Shown: positions 25,628-35,090, counted from the first letter of the stretch. The stretch: DNA of 64,000 bases from Hymenobacter roseosalivarius DSM 11622 (GCF_900176135.1 NZ_FWWW01000077.1:1-64000); one strand, 5' to 3'. Notes: generated from the letters alone by a model not told the origin. Numbers and translations: made by a program.

Positions 25628-28111
25628 ATGAGAATACCTGCTTCCTTTTTACGGGTATCTTTTCCTTTCAATATAGGAGCTGCGTCGGCTCGTGGTCTTT
25701 CTCGGATCGGCCTGCAAGGTCTTACGTTCGGGGCGTTGCTTGCTACAAATCAAGGTTGTCAGCGGGCGGGTACAACTGCTATTATAGCCCCAGCGACTAC
25801 CGTTACTGCTACAACTCAGTCTGTAACTTCTTTTAAGCCTGCACCCGTGAGTGAGCGGGTGCGCGCGCTACTTGCGCAAATGACGTTGGAGGAGAAAATT
25901 GGGCAGATGACCCAACTCTCTAATACTACTATTAATAATACCGGGCAGCAAAAGGATATAACCTTAAATTCTGCCAAGCTGATTCCGCTGATCAAGCAGT
26001 TTTATGTCGGCTCATTTCTGAATGGGGAGGCCGTAGACCCAGCGCAATGGGCCGCGTATTCAGCCGCTTTGCAGCGAATTGCCATGCGCGAGTCGCGCCT
26101 GCATATTCCTGTTATCTATGGCATTGACCACATGCACGGGGCCAGCTACGTGTCCAAGGCGGCCATCTTTCCTCATAACTTAAACCTGGGGGCCACTTTT
26201 AACCCTGAGTTTTCCCGCCAGGCTGCTCGCGCCACGGTGCTTGAGTCAGCTGATCTGGGGCATCATTGGGTATTTGCGCCGGTTCTGGACTTGGGCGTGA
26301 ACGCGCAGTGGCCTCGCTTATATGAAACTTACGGCGAAGACCCCCTGGTAGCCTCTGTGCTGGGCGCTGCCTTTGTGCGGGAGCTACAGGAGAACAAGGA
26401 AATTGCCCCTTATAAAGTAGCGGCCTGCGGCAAGCACTTTCTGGGCTATTCTGATCCGCGTACCGGCTGGGACCGCACCGTGGCGGAGATTTCTGATCAG
26501 CGTATTGAAGAGTTTTTCCGTCCTTCTTTTCAGGCCGCAATCGATTCAGGACTGAAGAGCATCATGATTAACAGCGGCCAGATCAATGGGGAGCCGGTGC
26601 ACGCCTCGCGTCGCATTCTCACCGATCTGCTGCGCACCAAAATGGGCTTTCAGGGCGTGGCCGTCACCGATTGGGAAGATATTATACTCTTAGTGCGCAT
26701 CCAGAAAGTGGCTGCCAACGAGAAGGAGGCCACGTTTACGGCCATCGACGCGGGCGTGGACATGGCCATGACGCCCTACACGACAACGTTTTGCACGCTG
26801 GTAAAAGAGCTGGTGCGAGAAGGCCGTCTCACCGAAGAGCGCATCAACCTTTCGGCGGGCCGGGTGCTACAGATGAAGGAGGACATAGGCTTGTTCGACA
26901 ACCCCATGCCGCGCACCGACCGCCTCAGTCGGATTGGCGACCCCGCCCTGAAGCAGCAAACGGTGGAGGCCGCCCGCGAGTCCATCGTACTGCTCAAAAA
27001 CATGAACAACCTACTGCCTATCGCAGCTTCCAAGGTAAAGCGGCTATTGGTTGTCGGTCCGTCCGCCGACTCCCGCGCTAACCTGGCCGGTGGGTGGACA
27101 CTGGCATGGCAGGGACGAAAAGAGGAAGAGTATCCTCAAGAAGTTCTGACTATTTACGCGGCTTTAAAAAAGGAGTACCCGAACGCCCAGGTTGAAACCG
27201 TAGCCTACCGTGATGCGGCTGGTGCGCTGGCTTTGGCCCGCGTAACTGCTGCTGCTCGCCGCGCCGATGCCGTTGTCATGGCTCTCGGCGAGCGGCCCTA
27301 CACGGAAGGATTAGGTAATACCAGCGACCTGACGCTGCCCGATGACCAACTGCAATTGGCTCGGGCAGTGCAGGCCGTGGGTAAACCCTCGGTGCTGGTG
27401 GTAATAGGAGGGAGGCCCAGCATTATTAGGGCCGTGGCCAATGGCTCGGGGGGCATTTTGTGGGGCGGACTGCCAGGCTTTGGCGGTGGGCAGGCCATTG
27501 CTGAAATTATCAGCGGTAAGGTGAATCTCAGTGGTAAACTGCCCTTTACTTATCCGCAGTTTGCCGGTCACTTCTCGCCTTATCACCACGATGACAATGA
27601 GAATAGCCTGGAGCTAAGCGACTTCGGGGCAGGCTTCGAGAACCGGGGGGCAAAATACAAGGCCTCCATGCTTACCGAGTTTGGCCAGGGCCTGAGCTAT
27701 ACTACTTTCCGCTACAGCGACTTAACGCTAGCTAACTCAGTGCTCAGTGGTAATGCCACCCTGCGGGCTACCGTGCGCGTGACCAACGCTGGCACTCGCG
27801 CCGGTAAAGAGGTTGCGCTGTGGTTTCTGACCGATGAGGTAGGCCGTATGACGCGCCCCGTGCGCCTGCTCAAGCATTTTGAGAAGCAGGACTTCCAGCC
27901 CGGCCAAACCCTCGAGCTGGCCTTCGAGATTCAGCCCCAGCGCGACTTGACCTACCCCGACGCCGAGGGCCGCCGCCAGCTCGAGGACGGCTACTTCACC
28001 CTGCGCGTGGGCGACCAGGTCCGGCGTTTCCGCTACGCCGGGGCTACGGCCTCCAGTGCCCGGTCGGGGCGGGCTGCGGGAGCCAGCAAGGGCTCTGCGC
28101 CTTCACCATGA
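25628..28111 (+). CDS. Family 3 glycoside hydrolase (beta-glucosidase type)
   Basis: An 827-residue periplasmic or secreted enzyme with an N-terminal export signal. The GH3 N-domain is at about 80-420 with GKHFLGYSDPRTGWDRT and the nucleophile motif GVAVTDWEDI (Asp348). The alpha/beta C-domain starts near SIVLLKNMNNLLPI, and a fibronectin type III-like domain follows (about 690-810). The family removes terminal glucose or xylose from beta-linked oligosaccharides and fits the SusC/SusD genes downstream. The last 20 residues are Ala/Gly/Ser-rich and lie beyond the domain. ATG at 25628 replaces a TTG 21 bases upstream, since that TTG overlaps the promoter box. Confidence 0.93.
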   Translation: MRIPASFLRVSFPFNIGAASARGLSRIGLQGLTFGALLATNQGCQRAGTTAIIAPATTVTATTQSVTSFKPAPVSERVRALLAQMTLEEKIGQMTQLSNTTINNTGQQKDITLNSAKLIPLIKQFYVGSFLNGEAVDPAQWAAYSAALQRIAMRESRLHIPVIYGIDHMHGASYVSKAAIFPHNLNLGATFNPEFSRQAARATVLESADLGHHWVFAPVLDLGVNAQWPRLYETYGEDPLVASVLGAAFVRELQENKEIAPYKVAACGKHFLGYSDPRTGWDRTVAEISDQRIEEFFRPSFQAAIDSGLKSIMINSGQINGEPVHASRRILTDLLRTKMGFQGVAVTDWEDIILLVRIQKVAANEKEATFTAIDAGVDMAMTPYTTTFCTLVKELVREGRLTEERINLSAGRVLQMKEDIGLFDNPMPRTDRLSRIGDPALKQQTVEAARESIVLLKNMNNLLPIAASKVKRLLVVGPSADSRANLAGGWTLAWQGRKEEEYPQEVLTIYAALKKEYPNAQVETVAYRDAAGALALARVTAAARRADAVVMALGERPYTEGLGNTSDLTLPDDQLQLARAVQAVGKPSVLVVIGGRPSIIRAVANGSGGILWGGLPGFGGGQAIAEIISGKVNLSGKLPFTYPQFAGHFSPYHHDDNENSLELSDFGAGFENRGAKYKASMLTEFGQGLSYTTFRYSDLTLANSVLSGNATLRATVRVTNAGTRAGKEVALWFLTDEVGRMTRPVRLLKHFEKQDFQPGQTLELAFEIQPQRDLTYPDAEGRRQLEDGYFTLRVGDQVRRFRYAGATASSARSGRAAGASKGSAPSP

Positions 28112-28196
28112 CCATAACGTGGCACTGACCCTGGTGGTCGGTGCGGACGAGTTGCTTTTTCCCAGTGAATTCCCAGCTTACTCACCTCTACCCATT

Positions 28197-31100
28197 ATGC
28201 CCTTGAATCCCTACCCATCTTTCTTTCAAAGAGTCATGCTGCTGACGGCCTGCGGGTTGCCAATGGTAGTGGCTCCCGCCCTGGGAGGCCGGAATTTGCC
28301 CCGCCGCCCCGCCGCGACCCTGCAAACGCCGGCCGACGTGCCCGTGTCGGGCCGCGTGACCCAGCCTAATGGCGAAGGCCTGCCGGGAGTGACTGTAATC
28401 GTGAAAGGAACCACGACCGGTACCTCAACGGCCCTCGATGGCAGCTTCAGCCTCGTGGCGCCCGAAAACAGCGTACTGGTTTTCAGCTCAGTGGGGTTTG
28501 TGCGTCAGGAAGTTCCCGTGACGGGAACTATGACCAGCCTGGCCATTCGTCTGGTCGAGGACACGCAGGCCTTAAATGAAGTAGTGGTAGTAGGCTACGG
28601 TACGCAGGAACGCCAAAGCGTAACGGGGGCCGTGTCCTCGGTTTCGGCCCGCGAGGTTGCGGCGCAGCCCGTGGCCAACCCGGCTCAGGCCATCCAAGGC
28701 CGGGCAGCCGGTGTAACTGTTATTTCTAACTCCGGGGCACCGGGCGGCTTGGGCGGAACCTCTATCCGGGTGCGGGGAATTACTTCAGCCGGCAATAACA
28801 ATCCGCTGTTCGTGGTAGACGGGTTTCCGCTGCCATCGGATGGCAACGGCAACGAACTCAGTTCTATTAACCCAAACGATATTGAAAGCATTGACGTGCT
28901 GAAGGACGCCTCGGCCACCGCCATTTATGGCGTGCGGGCCGCCAACGGCGTTGTTATTGTCACCACCAAACGCGGCAAGGCGGGCACCTCCAACGTCAAT
29001 CTTGATGCCTACGTGGGCACCCAAAGCGTTTGGCGGAAGGTGGGGTTGCTCAATGCCCAGCAGTACGCCGAGCTCAACAACGAGGCGCGTACCAATTTCA
29101 ATACACAGTTTCCGAACAATACTCCCCTTGCCCTTAACCCGCGCTTTGACTCGCCAGCCAAAATAGCGGCTCTGCCGTCCACCAACTTCCTGGACGAAAT
29201 TTTTCGCCCAGCCAAAATTCAGAACTATGCTATTTCGGCAACGGGGGGCAGCGAAAAGGCGCGCTACGCCGTGAGCGCGGGCTACTTCCAGCAGGATGGC
29301 ACCATCATTAACTCCAGCTTCCAGCGGTTTACGCTGCGAACGAACGGTGAAGTCCAGCTAAATAAAGTATTGAAGGTGGGCAGCACGCTCGGGCTTAGCC
29401 ACCAAGACGAACGGCCGCTGCCCAACGAGAACGGCGAGGTAGGCGGCCCCATTCAGCTGGCCCTGCAGGCACCGCCGTTCGTACCGGCCTACAACCCCGA
29501 TGGCAGCTTTTACGAGTACACCGCCGCCGATAACTTTGGGGAGGAGAACCCCGTAACCGCCGCGTTGCGGCCCATCCTGAAGAACAACCGCAACCGCCTC
29601 ACTTCCACGTTCTACGCCGAACTGGAGCCCCTGAAGGGCTTGCGCCTGCGAACCAACATCGGGGCTGACCTACAGTTTAATCAGGGTGACCAGTTTTACC
29701 CTTCTATTGACGGATCTACCAGATACCGGCCTGCTAATTCCTCAGCCAACAGCAGCGCCAACTACAACCCTAGCTACCTGATTGAGAATACGGCGGCATA
29801 TGACCGGCTGTTCGGCACCCAGCACCAGGTAAACCTGCTGGTCGGGCAATCGGCCCAGCAGTTTGACTTCTTCTATTTGGGCGGCAGTCGGACTGGCTAC
29901 ACCAACAACACGCTCCAGATTCTGGACAGGGGTCCAATTAACGCGCAGATCAATAACTTCGGTGGCAATGGCCGCAGCCGGTTGAACAGCTACTTTTCCC
30001 GGGTCAACTATGAGTTTGCCGGCAAGTACCTGCTCTCGGCTACGGCTCGTTATGATGGCTCTTCGGCCTTCGCACCGGGCAGAAAATACGGCTTTTTCCC
30101 TGGCGTATCGGTGGGCTGGCGCTTGTCGGAGGAAGGTTTCCTGAAGGACGTCAGCTACCTGAACAACCTGAAGCTGCGGGCCGGCTACGGCCGGGTGGGT
30201 AACCCACTCAATGCCGGCACTTTCGGCTACCTCCCCACCATCAACTCCGGCCCGAGCACGGGCTACGTGTTCGGGACAGGTGCCCAAAATGCGAATATTG
30301 GGGGGGTGCCCACCCGGCTGCCAAACACCGATTTGCGCTGGGAAAACAATGAGCAGTATAACCTGGGTATTGACTTTGGGGTACTGCAAAACCGCGTCAC
30401 CACCTCAGTTGATGTGTATCAGCGCACGTCGCCAAATCTGTTGCTCAATGTCCCGGTGTCGCGGGTGTCGGGCACCAGTGACGCTATTGCTACCAACGCA
30501 GCCTCCGCCCGCAACCGCGGCGTAGATCTATCTGTGACCACCAATAATTTCGTGGCTGACGACCAGGGGTTCAGCTGGTCTACCAGCTTGAACCTCAGTG
30601 CCTACCGCAGCGAGGTGACGTCGCTTGGCGAGGGACGGCCCTTCAACGGACAGGGCATTCGGGGGGGGCAAACCCTGGTGCGCTACGATAAAGGCCAGCC
30701 CTTTGGGTCTTTCTACGGCTTTGTAGCCGACGGCCTCTTCCAGACGGCGGATGAGCTGGCCGCGCTGGATGCCCAGTCGCCCACGGGCCGCTACCAAACT
30801 TCGGGCACGGCCCCGGGAGATATCAAATTCAAGGATTTGAACGGCGATGGCGTAGTCAACGGGAACGACCGGGCCTTTATTGGTAATCCCAACCCTAAGT
30901 TCACCTATGGCCTGAACAACACCCTCAGTTTCAAGGGATTTGACCTGAACGTGTTCCTGCAGGGCTCACAGGGCAACGATGTGTACAACCTGAATCGCTA
31001 CTACCTCGATGGGGGACTGGCCGCGGCTACTAACGCCGGTACTATTGCACTGGAGCGCTGGACCGGTCCTGGTACCAGCAACTACATTCCCCGGGCAGTC

Positions 31101-31388
31101 GCCAATGACCCTAATGAGAACAACCGCGTCTCCAGCCAGTACGTGGAAGACGGTTCCTACATGCGGGTCAAGCTGCTCACGCTGGGCTATACGCTGCCTG
31201 CCTCGCTGCTGAGCACGCTGCATAGCCAGCGTATCCGGCTGTATGTAAGCTCGCAGAACCTGCTCACTATCACCAACTACACTGGGTTCGACCCCGAGCT
31301 GGGCAACCAGGGTGGTAGTTTCGGTGTTGACCGGGGCATCTACCCGCAGTCGCGTGTCTTCCTGGCAGGTATCAACCTGGGCTTTTAG
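28197..31388 (+). CDS. SusC/RagA-family TonB-linked outer-membrane transporter
   Basis: A 1063-residue protein of the SusC class. The N-terminal carboxypeptidase-like domain is at about 50-130 (VSGRVTQPNGEGLPGVTVIVKGT). The TonB box/linker region has LNEVVVVGYGTQERQSVTGAV. The plug contains IRVRGITSAGNNNPLFVVDG and DVLKDASATAIYGVRAANGVV, and a 22-strand barrel ends in SRVFLAGINLGF. It imports oligosaccharides across the outer membrane with energy from TonB. The frame is open upstream into the GH3 3' end; ATG at 28197 is chosen because it starts the export signal. It pairs with the SusD gene 62 bases downstream. Confidence 0.95.
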   Translation: MPLNPYPSFFQRVMLLTACGLPMVVAPALGGRNLPRRPAATLQTPADVPVSGRVTQPNGEGLPGVTVIVKGTTTGTSTALDGSFSLVAPENSVLVFSSVGFVRQEVPVTGTMTSLAIRLVEDTQALNEVVVVGYGTQERQSVTGAVSSVSAREVAAQPVANPAQAIQGRAAGVTVISNSGAPGGLGGTSIRVRGITSAGNNNPLFVVDGFPLPSDGNGNELSSINPNDIESIDVLKDASATAIYGVRAANGVVIVTTKRGKAGTSNVNLDAYVGTQSVWRKVGLLNAQQYAELNNEARTNFNTQFPNNTPLALNPRFDSPAKIAALPSTNFLDEIFRPAKIQNYAISATGGSEKARYAVSAGYFQQDGTIINSSFQRFTLRTNGEVQLNKVLKVGSTLGLSHQDERPLPNENGEVGGPIQLALQAPPFVPAYNPDGSFYEYTAADNFGEENPVTAALRPILKNNRNRLTSTFYAELEPLKGLRLRTNIGADLQFNQGDQFYPSIDGSTRYRPANSSANSSANYNPSYLIENTAAYDRLFGTQHQVNLLVGQSAQQFDFFYLGGSRTGYTNNTLQILDRGPINAQINNFGGNGRSRLNSYFSRVNYEFAGKYLLSATARYDGSSAFAPGRKYGFFPGVSVGWRLSEEGFLKDVSYLNNLKLRAGYGRVGNPLNAGTFGYLPTINSGPSTGYVFGTGAQNANIGGVPTRLPNTDLRWENNEQYNLGIDFGVLQNRVTTSVDVYQRTSPNLLLNVPVSRVSGTSDAIATNAASARNRGVDLSVTTNNFVADDQGFSWSTSLNLSAYRSEVTSLGEGRPFNGQGIRGGQTLVRYDKGQPFGSFYGFVADGLFQTADELAALDAQSPTGRYQTSGTAPGDIKFKDLNGDGVVNGNDRAFIGNPNPKFTYGLNNTLSFKGFDLNVFLQGSQGNDVYNLNRYYLDGGLAAATNAGTIALERWTGPGTSNYIPRAVANDPNENNRVSSQYVEDGSYMRVKLLTLGYTLPASLLSTLHSQRIRLYVSSQNLLTITNYTGFDPELGNQGGSFGVDRGIYPQSRVFLAGINLGF

Positions 31389-31450
31389 CGCTACGGCGCT
31401 GAGCCCCTTACCCCTCAACTTGTAATAGTATGTTACACGCACGATTTACC

Positions 31451-32899
31451 ATGAAGAAGAAAACCCTAGGCACTGCTCTGCTCTCGCTAGGGCTATTGGC
31501 GGGCTGTAGTAAAGACTACCTCGACTTGCAGCCCCGCGACGCCGTTTCGACCGAAGTGTTTTACAAGACGCAGGCCGATGCCATTCAAGCCACTACCGCC
31601 GCGTATGCGCAGCTCCAGAAGCAGGGGCTCTATGGTCACTCCTTATGGGCCATGGATATGATGGCAGATAACTCTTACGTGGGCGGCGGCGGCGCCGCCG
31701 ACGGCATCGAGTTTCAGCAGCTCGATAATTTCGCCATTCCGGCCAGCAACCCGGTCATCACCAATCTGTGGCAGCGCACATACCTGGGTATAGGCGCCGC
31801 CAACCAGGTGCTCACGCGCGTACCGGCCATTACCATGGATGAGGCCATCAAGGCCAGGAGCCTGGGCGAGGCCGAGTTTCTCCGGGCCTTATACTACTTC
31901 TACCTGGTGCGGGCCTACGGGGATGTGCCGCTGGTACTGACTCCCGCACAAAGCCCGGCGGAAGTAGCTAACATCACCCGTACCCCGATGGCGGAGGTGT
32001 ATGCCCAGATTGTAAAAGACCTGACCGCTGCCATTCCCAAGCTACCCGCGTCCTACACCGGCAACGACGTGGGGCGAGCCACGAAGTGGTCGGCCACGGC
32101 CTTGCTAGCGAAAGTATACCTCACCATGGGCGATATGCCCAATGCCGCCACCCAGGCCCGCGCGGTGCTTGCAGGCTCCGGCAAAAGCCTGTGGCCTAAC
32201 TACGGTGACAACTTCAACGTGGACAAGGAAAACGGGCAGGAGTCGCTGTTTGAGGTGCAGTACAAAAGCGGCCTGAACACCTTCAGCCTTGATGGTCCGG
32301 GTTCGGCGATTAACCAATTCTGGGGGGCCCGCTTCTATGGTAGTCCTTTTGTGGTGTCGGGAGGGGGCTACGGCTTCAATATTCCCGAGAAAGAGTTCGT
32401 GGACGGCTACGAAGCCGGCGACCTTCGCAAGCCGGTAACCGTGTTCGTGCCCGGCGACAAATACCCGGACGGCCAGGTGCAGCCCGCCAGACTGCAGGGC
32501 GCACCTAATGGCTTCAACGTCCGGAAGTTCTACGCTGGCCAGCTCTCGACCGTCTGGGATTCGCCGCTCAACGTGCCGGTGCTGCGGCTGGCTGAGGTGT
32601 TCCTGATTCTGGCCGAAGCCGCTCCTGGTTCGGCCGATGGTCTGGCCGCCATCAACCGAGTGCGGAATCGGGCTGGTCTGCCTGCTCTGACTTCCGTTAC
32701 CAAGGAGGCTGTTCTGAAAGAGCGCCGCTACGAGTTAGCCTTCGAGATGGACCGTTGGTACGACCTGAAGCGCACCAATACGCTGCTAACCAACCCACAG
32801 CTGATTGCTAAAGGCATCAAGCCCTTCAACGTCGTGCTGCCCATCCCACAGGCGGAGCGCGACGTCAACCCGAACCTGGCTCAAAATCCAGGTTATTAA
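31451..32899 (+). CDS. SusD/RagB-family outer-membrane lipoprotein
   Basis: A 482-residue surface lipoprotein that lids the SusC channel and captures glycans. The lipoprotein signal MKKKTLGTALLSLGLLAGC fixes Cys19, and YLDLQPRDAVSTEVFYKT is the usual SusD start. TPR-like helices follow, and the C-terminus has RNRAGLPALTSVTKEAVLKE and RRYELAFEMDRWYDLKRT, the family signature. It is complete, in contrast to the fragment at 34.1 kb. ATG at 31451 starts the lipoprotein signal; an upstream ATG at 31430 is also in frame. A terminator follows 72 bases after the stop. Confidence 0.95.
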   Translation: MKKKTLGTALLSLGLLAGCSKDYLDLQPRDAVSTEVFYKTQADAIQATTAAYAQLQKQGLYGHSLWAMDMMADNSYVGGGGAADGIEFQQLDNFAIPASNPVITNLWQRTYLGIGAANQVLTRVPAITMDEAIKARSLGEAEFLRALYYFYLVRAYGDVPLVLTPAQSPAEVANITRTPMAEVYAQIVKDLTAAIPKLPASYTGNDVGRATKWSATALLAKVYLTMGDMPNAATQARAVLAGSGKSLWPNYGDNFNVDKENGQESLFEVQYKSGLNTFSLDGPGSAINQFWGARFYGSPFVVSGGGYGFNIPEKEFVDGYEAGDLRKPVTVFVPGDKYPDGQVQPARLQGAPNGFNVRKFYAGQLSTVWDSPLNVPVLRLAEVFLILAEAAPGSADGLAAINRVRNRAGLPALTSVTKEAVLKERRYELAFEMDRWYDLKRTNTLLTNPQLIAKGIKPFNVVLPIPQAERDVNPNLAQNPGY

Positions 32900-32971
32900 G
32901 CTGGCTGCCGCCCGCGCAGGTTAGAGCGTATAGAATAAGATAAGGTGCTTATCGGCCTGCTACCCTAGTTT

Positions 32972-33007
32972 AAAAAAAGCCCTCTGATTCGTTCAGGGGG
33001 CTTTTTT
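32972..33007. terminator. Terminator of the GH3-SusCD locus
   Basis: A7-GCCCTCTGA stem, loop, TCAGGGGGC-T6. It ends the plus-strand operon. Confidence 0.8.
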
Positions 33008-33178
33008 GGCTTTAGAACAACCCTTTCAACTGACCGACTTCGGCTGTGATTGGGTAGCGCTTCTGGATATGGAAAGCGCACTCAGCTCCGCTATTTTATA
33101 AAAAAGCTTATGGCTGCTTTATGAGGCGGCGGGAGACTTTTTCAGGTGGAATGCGCCGCTAAGGTAGCCTGGCGGGCG

Positions 33179-33590
33179 CTAGGGGGCGGCTGTTGCGGCC
33201 GGCTGCTGGCAGCGCTTGTGCTCCTGCACGTAGAAGGCCATCTCCTGATGATATTGCACCACGTTCCACTTGGGTTGAAGCTGCCGGATGTTGCCCAGAA
33301 ACGTTTGGGCCAGGGCTGCGTTGGGGCACACGTTTAGCTCGTCGGGGTGGGCATCGGCGTCGTGGGCGGCGATCAGGAAGGTTTCCAGGTTAGTGGTGTC
33401 CTCGGCAGCAGGGCCGTGCAACTGGTTGGGAGCCGTCCGTTACTGGGGCGCGAACCGGTTGCCGGCCCGAAAGCGAGCCACCAGAGCAGCCGGTTTGGCG
33501 GCTACTGGTTTGGCTTTGTGGGCCAGCCGGGCAAGGGTGACTCCGCTGCTGGCCATATGCACAAGGGAGCCCGCAGATACCTGCATCCAC
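33179..33590 (-). pseudogene. Decayed reading frame, unknown family
   Basis: On the minus strand a frame of 80 residues (33179-33421) has protein-like composition (NVCPNAALAQTFLGNIRQLQ, FYVQEHKRCQQPA). Upstream in the same frame, past one stop codon near 33440, another protein-like stretch continues (SLVHMASSGVTLARLAHKAK). The end of this sequence (YVQEHK plus QQPA) recurs in degraded form at 35017-35090. This looks like a broken gene and a second partial copy. I do not recognise the family. Confidence 0.35.
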
Positions 33591-33779
33591 GCGCCCAAAG
33601 GAAAATAACTTATAGCAAGCAGTAGTATAAGTTTTTCATGAAAAATGTAAAGGAATAAAAACAGAGATTAATAGCCTGAAAAGGTAATAAAAAGCGCCTG
33701 TCACGCTGCTTCTAATTGGTTTTTTTCTGTGATTGATGCAATATTTATTACATAGTTATGTCCTGATCGCTTTATTTCA

Positions 33780-33945
33780 CCATCTCGCCCTCCAGCGTTT
33801 CGCCTTACCCATTCGACAACAAGTTTTACCTAATCCTGAACGTAAACGTAGCCGTGGGGGCGATATTGACGGCAACCTCGACGCTAACACTACCTTCCCT
33901 AAGCAAATGCTGGTAGACTACGTGCGGTATTATCAGTACAAATAA
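33780..33945 (+). pseudogene. Frameshifted C-terminal fragment of a GH16 glucanase
   Basis: One frame reads SPYPFDNKFYLILNVNVAVG and, after a one-base shift near 33857-33861, the next reads GDIDGNLDANTTFP then KQMLVDYVRYYQYK and a stop. Together these match the last strand region of GH16 beta-glucanases/laminarinases (FYLILNVAVGG...FPQ.M.VDYVRVYQ). Only about 55 residues remain and the catalytic part is missing. The shift lies in a run of five Gs where six would restore the frame (GTG GGG GGC GAT). It is part of a decayed polysaccharide locus with the SusD fragment downstream. Confidence 0.75.
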
Positions 33946-34130
33946 GCAAAGACAAATGTAGCTTATATACCCTCTGGGCGATTTTTTCGGAATGGCTCGC
34001 CGGGTTTACAATCATGAGTTCTACTTGCTCCAGACTGCTCAATTCAAGTTGGCAGTAAGTGTCAGAGCCGGTTCCGTTGCGTTTGTGGTGCGGGCCGGGC
34101 TTTTGATTGTAGCACGGCTCCTGCCAAGGT

Positions 34131-34439
34131 GACCTGAACCTGGCGGAGGCTCGCGCCCGTGTAAATGGCCCAACTTACCCTCAGGCCTTAGCTCTCCTCA
34201 ACGCCGTTCGCACCCGCTCGGCCGGCACGCCTTATACGCAGGCTACTGTAAATAATATCCTGCTGGAGCGCCGTATTGAGTTCTTGGGCGAGGGTACTCA
34301 TAACATGGACATCATGCGATTGAACGCGCCTATTCTCGCCATGAGCTCCGTGGGGGCCGTAGCACCATCCGATCCGCTTTACGTGTGGCCAATTCCCTCC
34401 GGCGAGCTGCAGGCAAATGCGCTGATGACCCGCAACTAG
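34131..34439 (+). pseudogene. C-terminal fragment of a second SusD/RagB protein
   Basis: An open frame of 102 codons without a start. DLNLAEARARVNGPTYPQAL and ALLNAVRTRSAG are followed by the family signature ILLERRIEFLGEGTHNMDIM and, at the end, VWPIPSGELQANALMTRN. This is the last fifth of a SusD protein; the N-terminal four fifths and the lipoprotein signal are gone. It differs in sequence from the intact SusD at 31.5 kb. A strong terminator follows at 34458. Confidence 0.85.
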
Positions 34440-34457
34440 GAAGGTCGAAGTTATTTC

Positions 34458-34494
34458 AAAAAAGCCCCCCAGTATTGGACTGGGGGGCTTTTTT
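34458..34494. terminator. Strong bidirectional terminator
   Basis: A6-GCCCCCCAGT, loop, ACTGGGGGGC-T6. It follows the SusD fragment, so it was probably the terminator of the lost locus. Confidence 0.85.
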
Positions 34495-34540
34495 CTGGGT
34501 ATGCTCACCAACAGCCCTCAAAGGTCTTTAGCTTTGGGGT

Positions 34541-34585
34541 AATAAAAAGCCCCGGCTACTCAGTAAGTGGCCGGGGCTTTTTATT
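34541..34585. terminator. Terminator of the small basic protein gene
   Basis: Perfect 16-base arms, AATAAAAAGCCCCGGC and its complement, with a 13-base loop. It serves the minus-strand gene at 34603-34755. Confidence 0.85.
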
Positions 34586-34602
34586 GAAACTGCGCGACTC
34601 GC

Positions 34603-34755
34603 TTAGTGGGCGTGAATGCGCTTGCGTTTTTGGATGCGACGCTGTTGTGCCTGCTTAACCCGGCGATACAGCGCCTCTAGAGGCGTTTCTGCTTGTCGCG
34701 TGGTGGTGGCTGCATCATTCAGCTCTTCGACCTTTTTTGATTTGGTAGGCTTCAT
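34603..34755 (-). CDS. Small basic protein, 50 residues
   Basis: A 50-residue protein rich in Lys, Arg and Gln. It starts MKPTKSKKVEELNDAATTTR and ends with YRRVKQAQQRRIQKRKRIHAH. The second half should form one strongly basic helix, which suggests nucleic acid or ribosome binding (inference). It looks real because it has its own -7 box (TACATTTG, minus strand, 34824-34831), a 68-base leader and a perfect terminator right after the stop. I do not recognise a family. Confidence 0.65.
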   Translation of the reverse strand: MKPTKSKKVEELNDAATTTRQAETPLEALYRRVKQAQQRRIQKRKRIHAH

Positions 34756-34823
34756 AAGGGAGGTATTTAAGTACTTATCAACGGTAGAGCCCCCAAGAAG
34801 GATACACTTCCCCGTTGAGTTAA

Positions 34824-34831
34824 CAAATGTA
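34824..34831 (-). promoter_or_regulatory. Putative -7 box of the small basic protein gene
   Basis: The minus strand reads TACATTTG (TAnnTTTG), with a 68-base leader to the ATG at 34755. Confidence 0.5.
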
Positions 34832-35016
34832 AGGCGTTTTTATTCAGGCTTCTACTTGGTGATTTTTAATCATCATTACGCCTGTGTCTTTTCATAGAGG
34901 AAGAAATAAGGCTGGCTTAATCAGTGAGGTTGAAAGCGAGCAATAATATGTTAGGGCTTTTACGCCCCCTGTGTAAGTACGCTTGCTAGATAGCTGTAAG
35001 CTAGAATTAGGAAGGA

Positions 35017-35090
35017 TGTGGCACTACGGCTGGCTGCTGCCGACACTTGTGCTCCTGTACATACACTGGCCTCACGAACTCATGCGCCAA
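35017..35090 (-). repeat. Degraded partial copy of the 33.2 kb frame
   Basis: On the minus strand the codons FVRPVYVQEHKCRQQPA can be read, matching the end of the decayed frame at 33179 (FYVQEHKRCQQPA). At the DNA level the two stretches share CTTGTGCTCCTG and GCTGGCTGCTG-like words. The rest of the gap from 34832 to 35125 is AT-rich and holds nothing I recognise. Confidence 0.45.
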
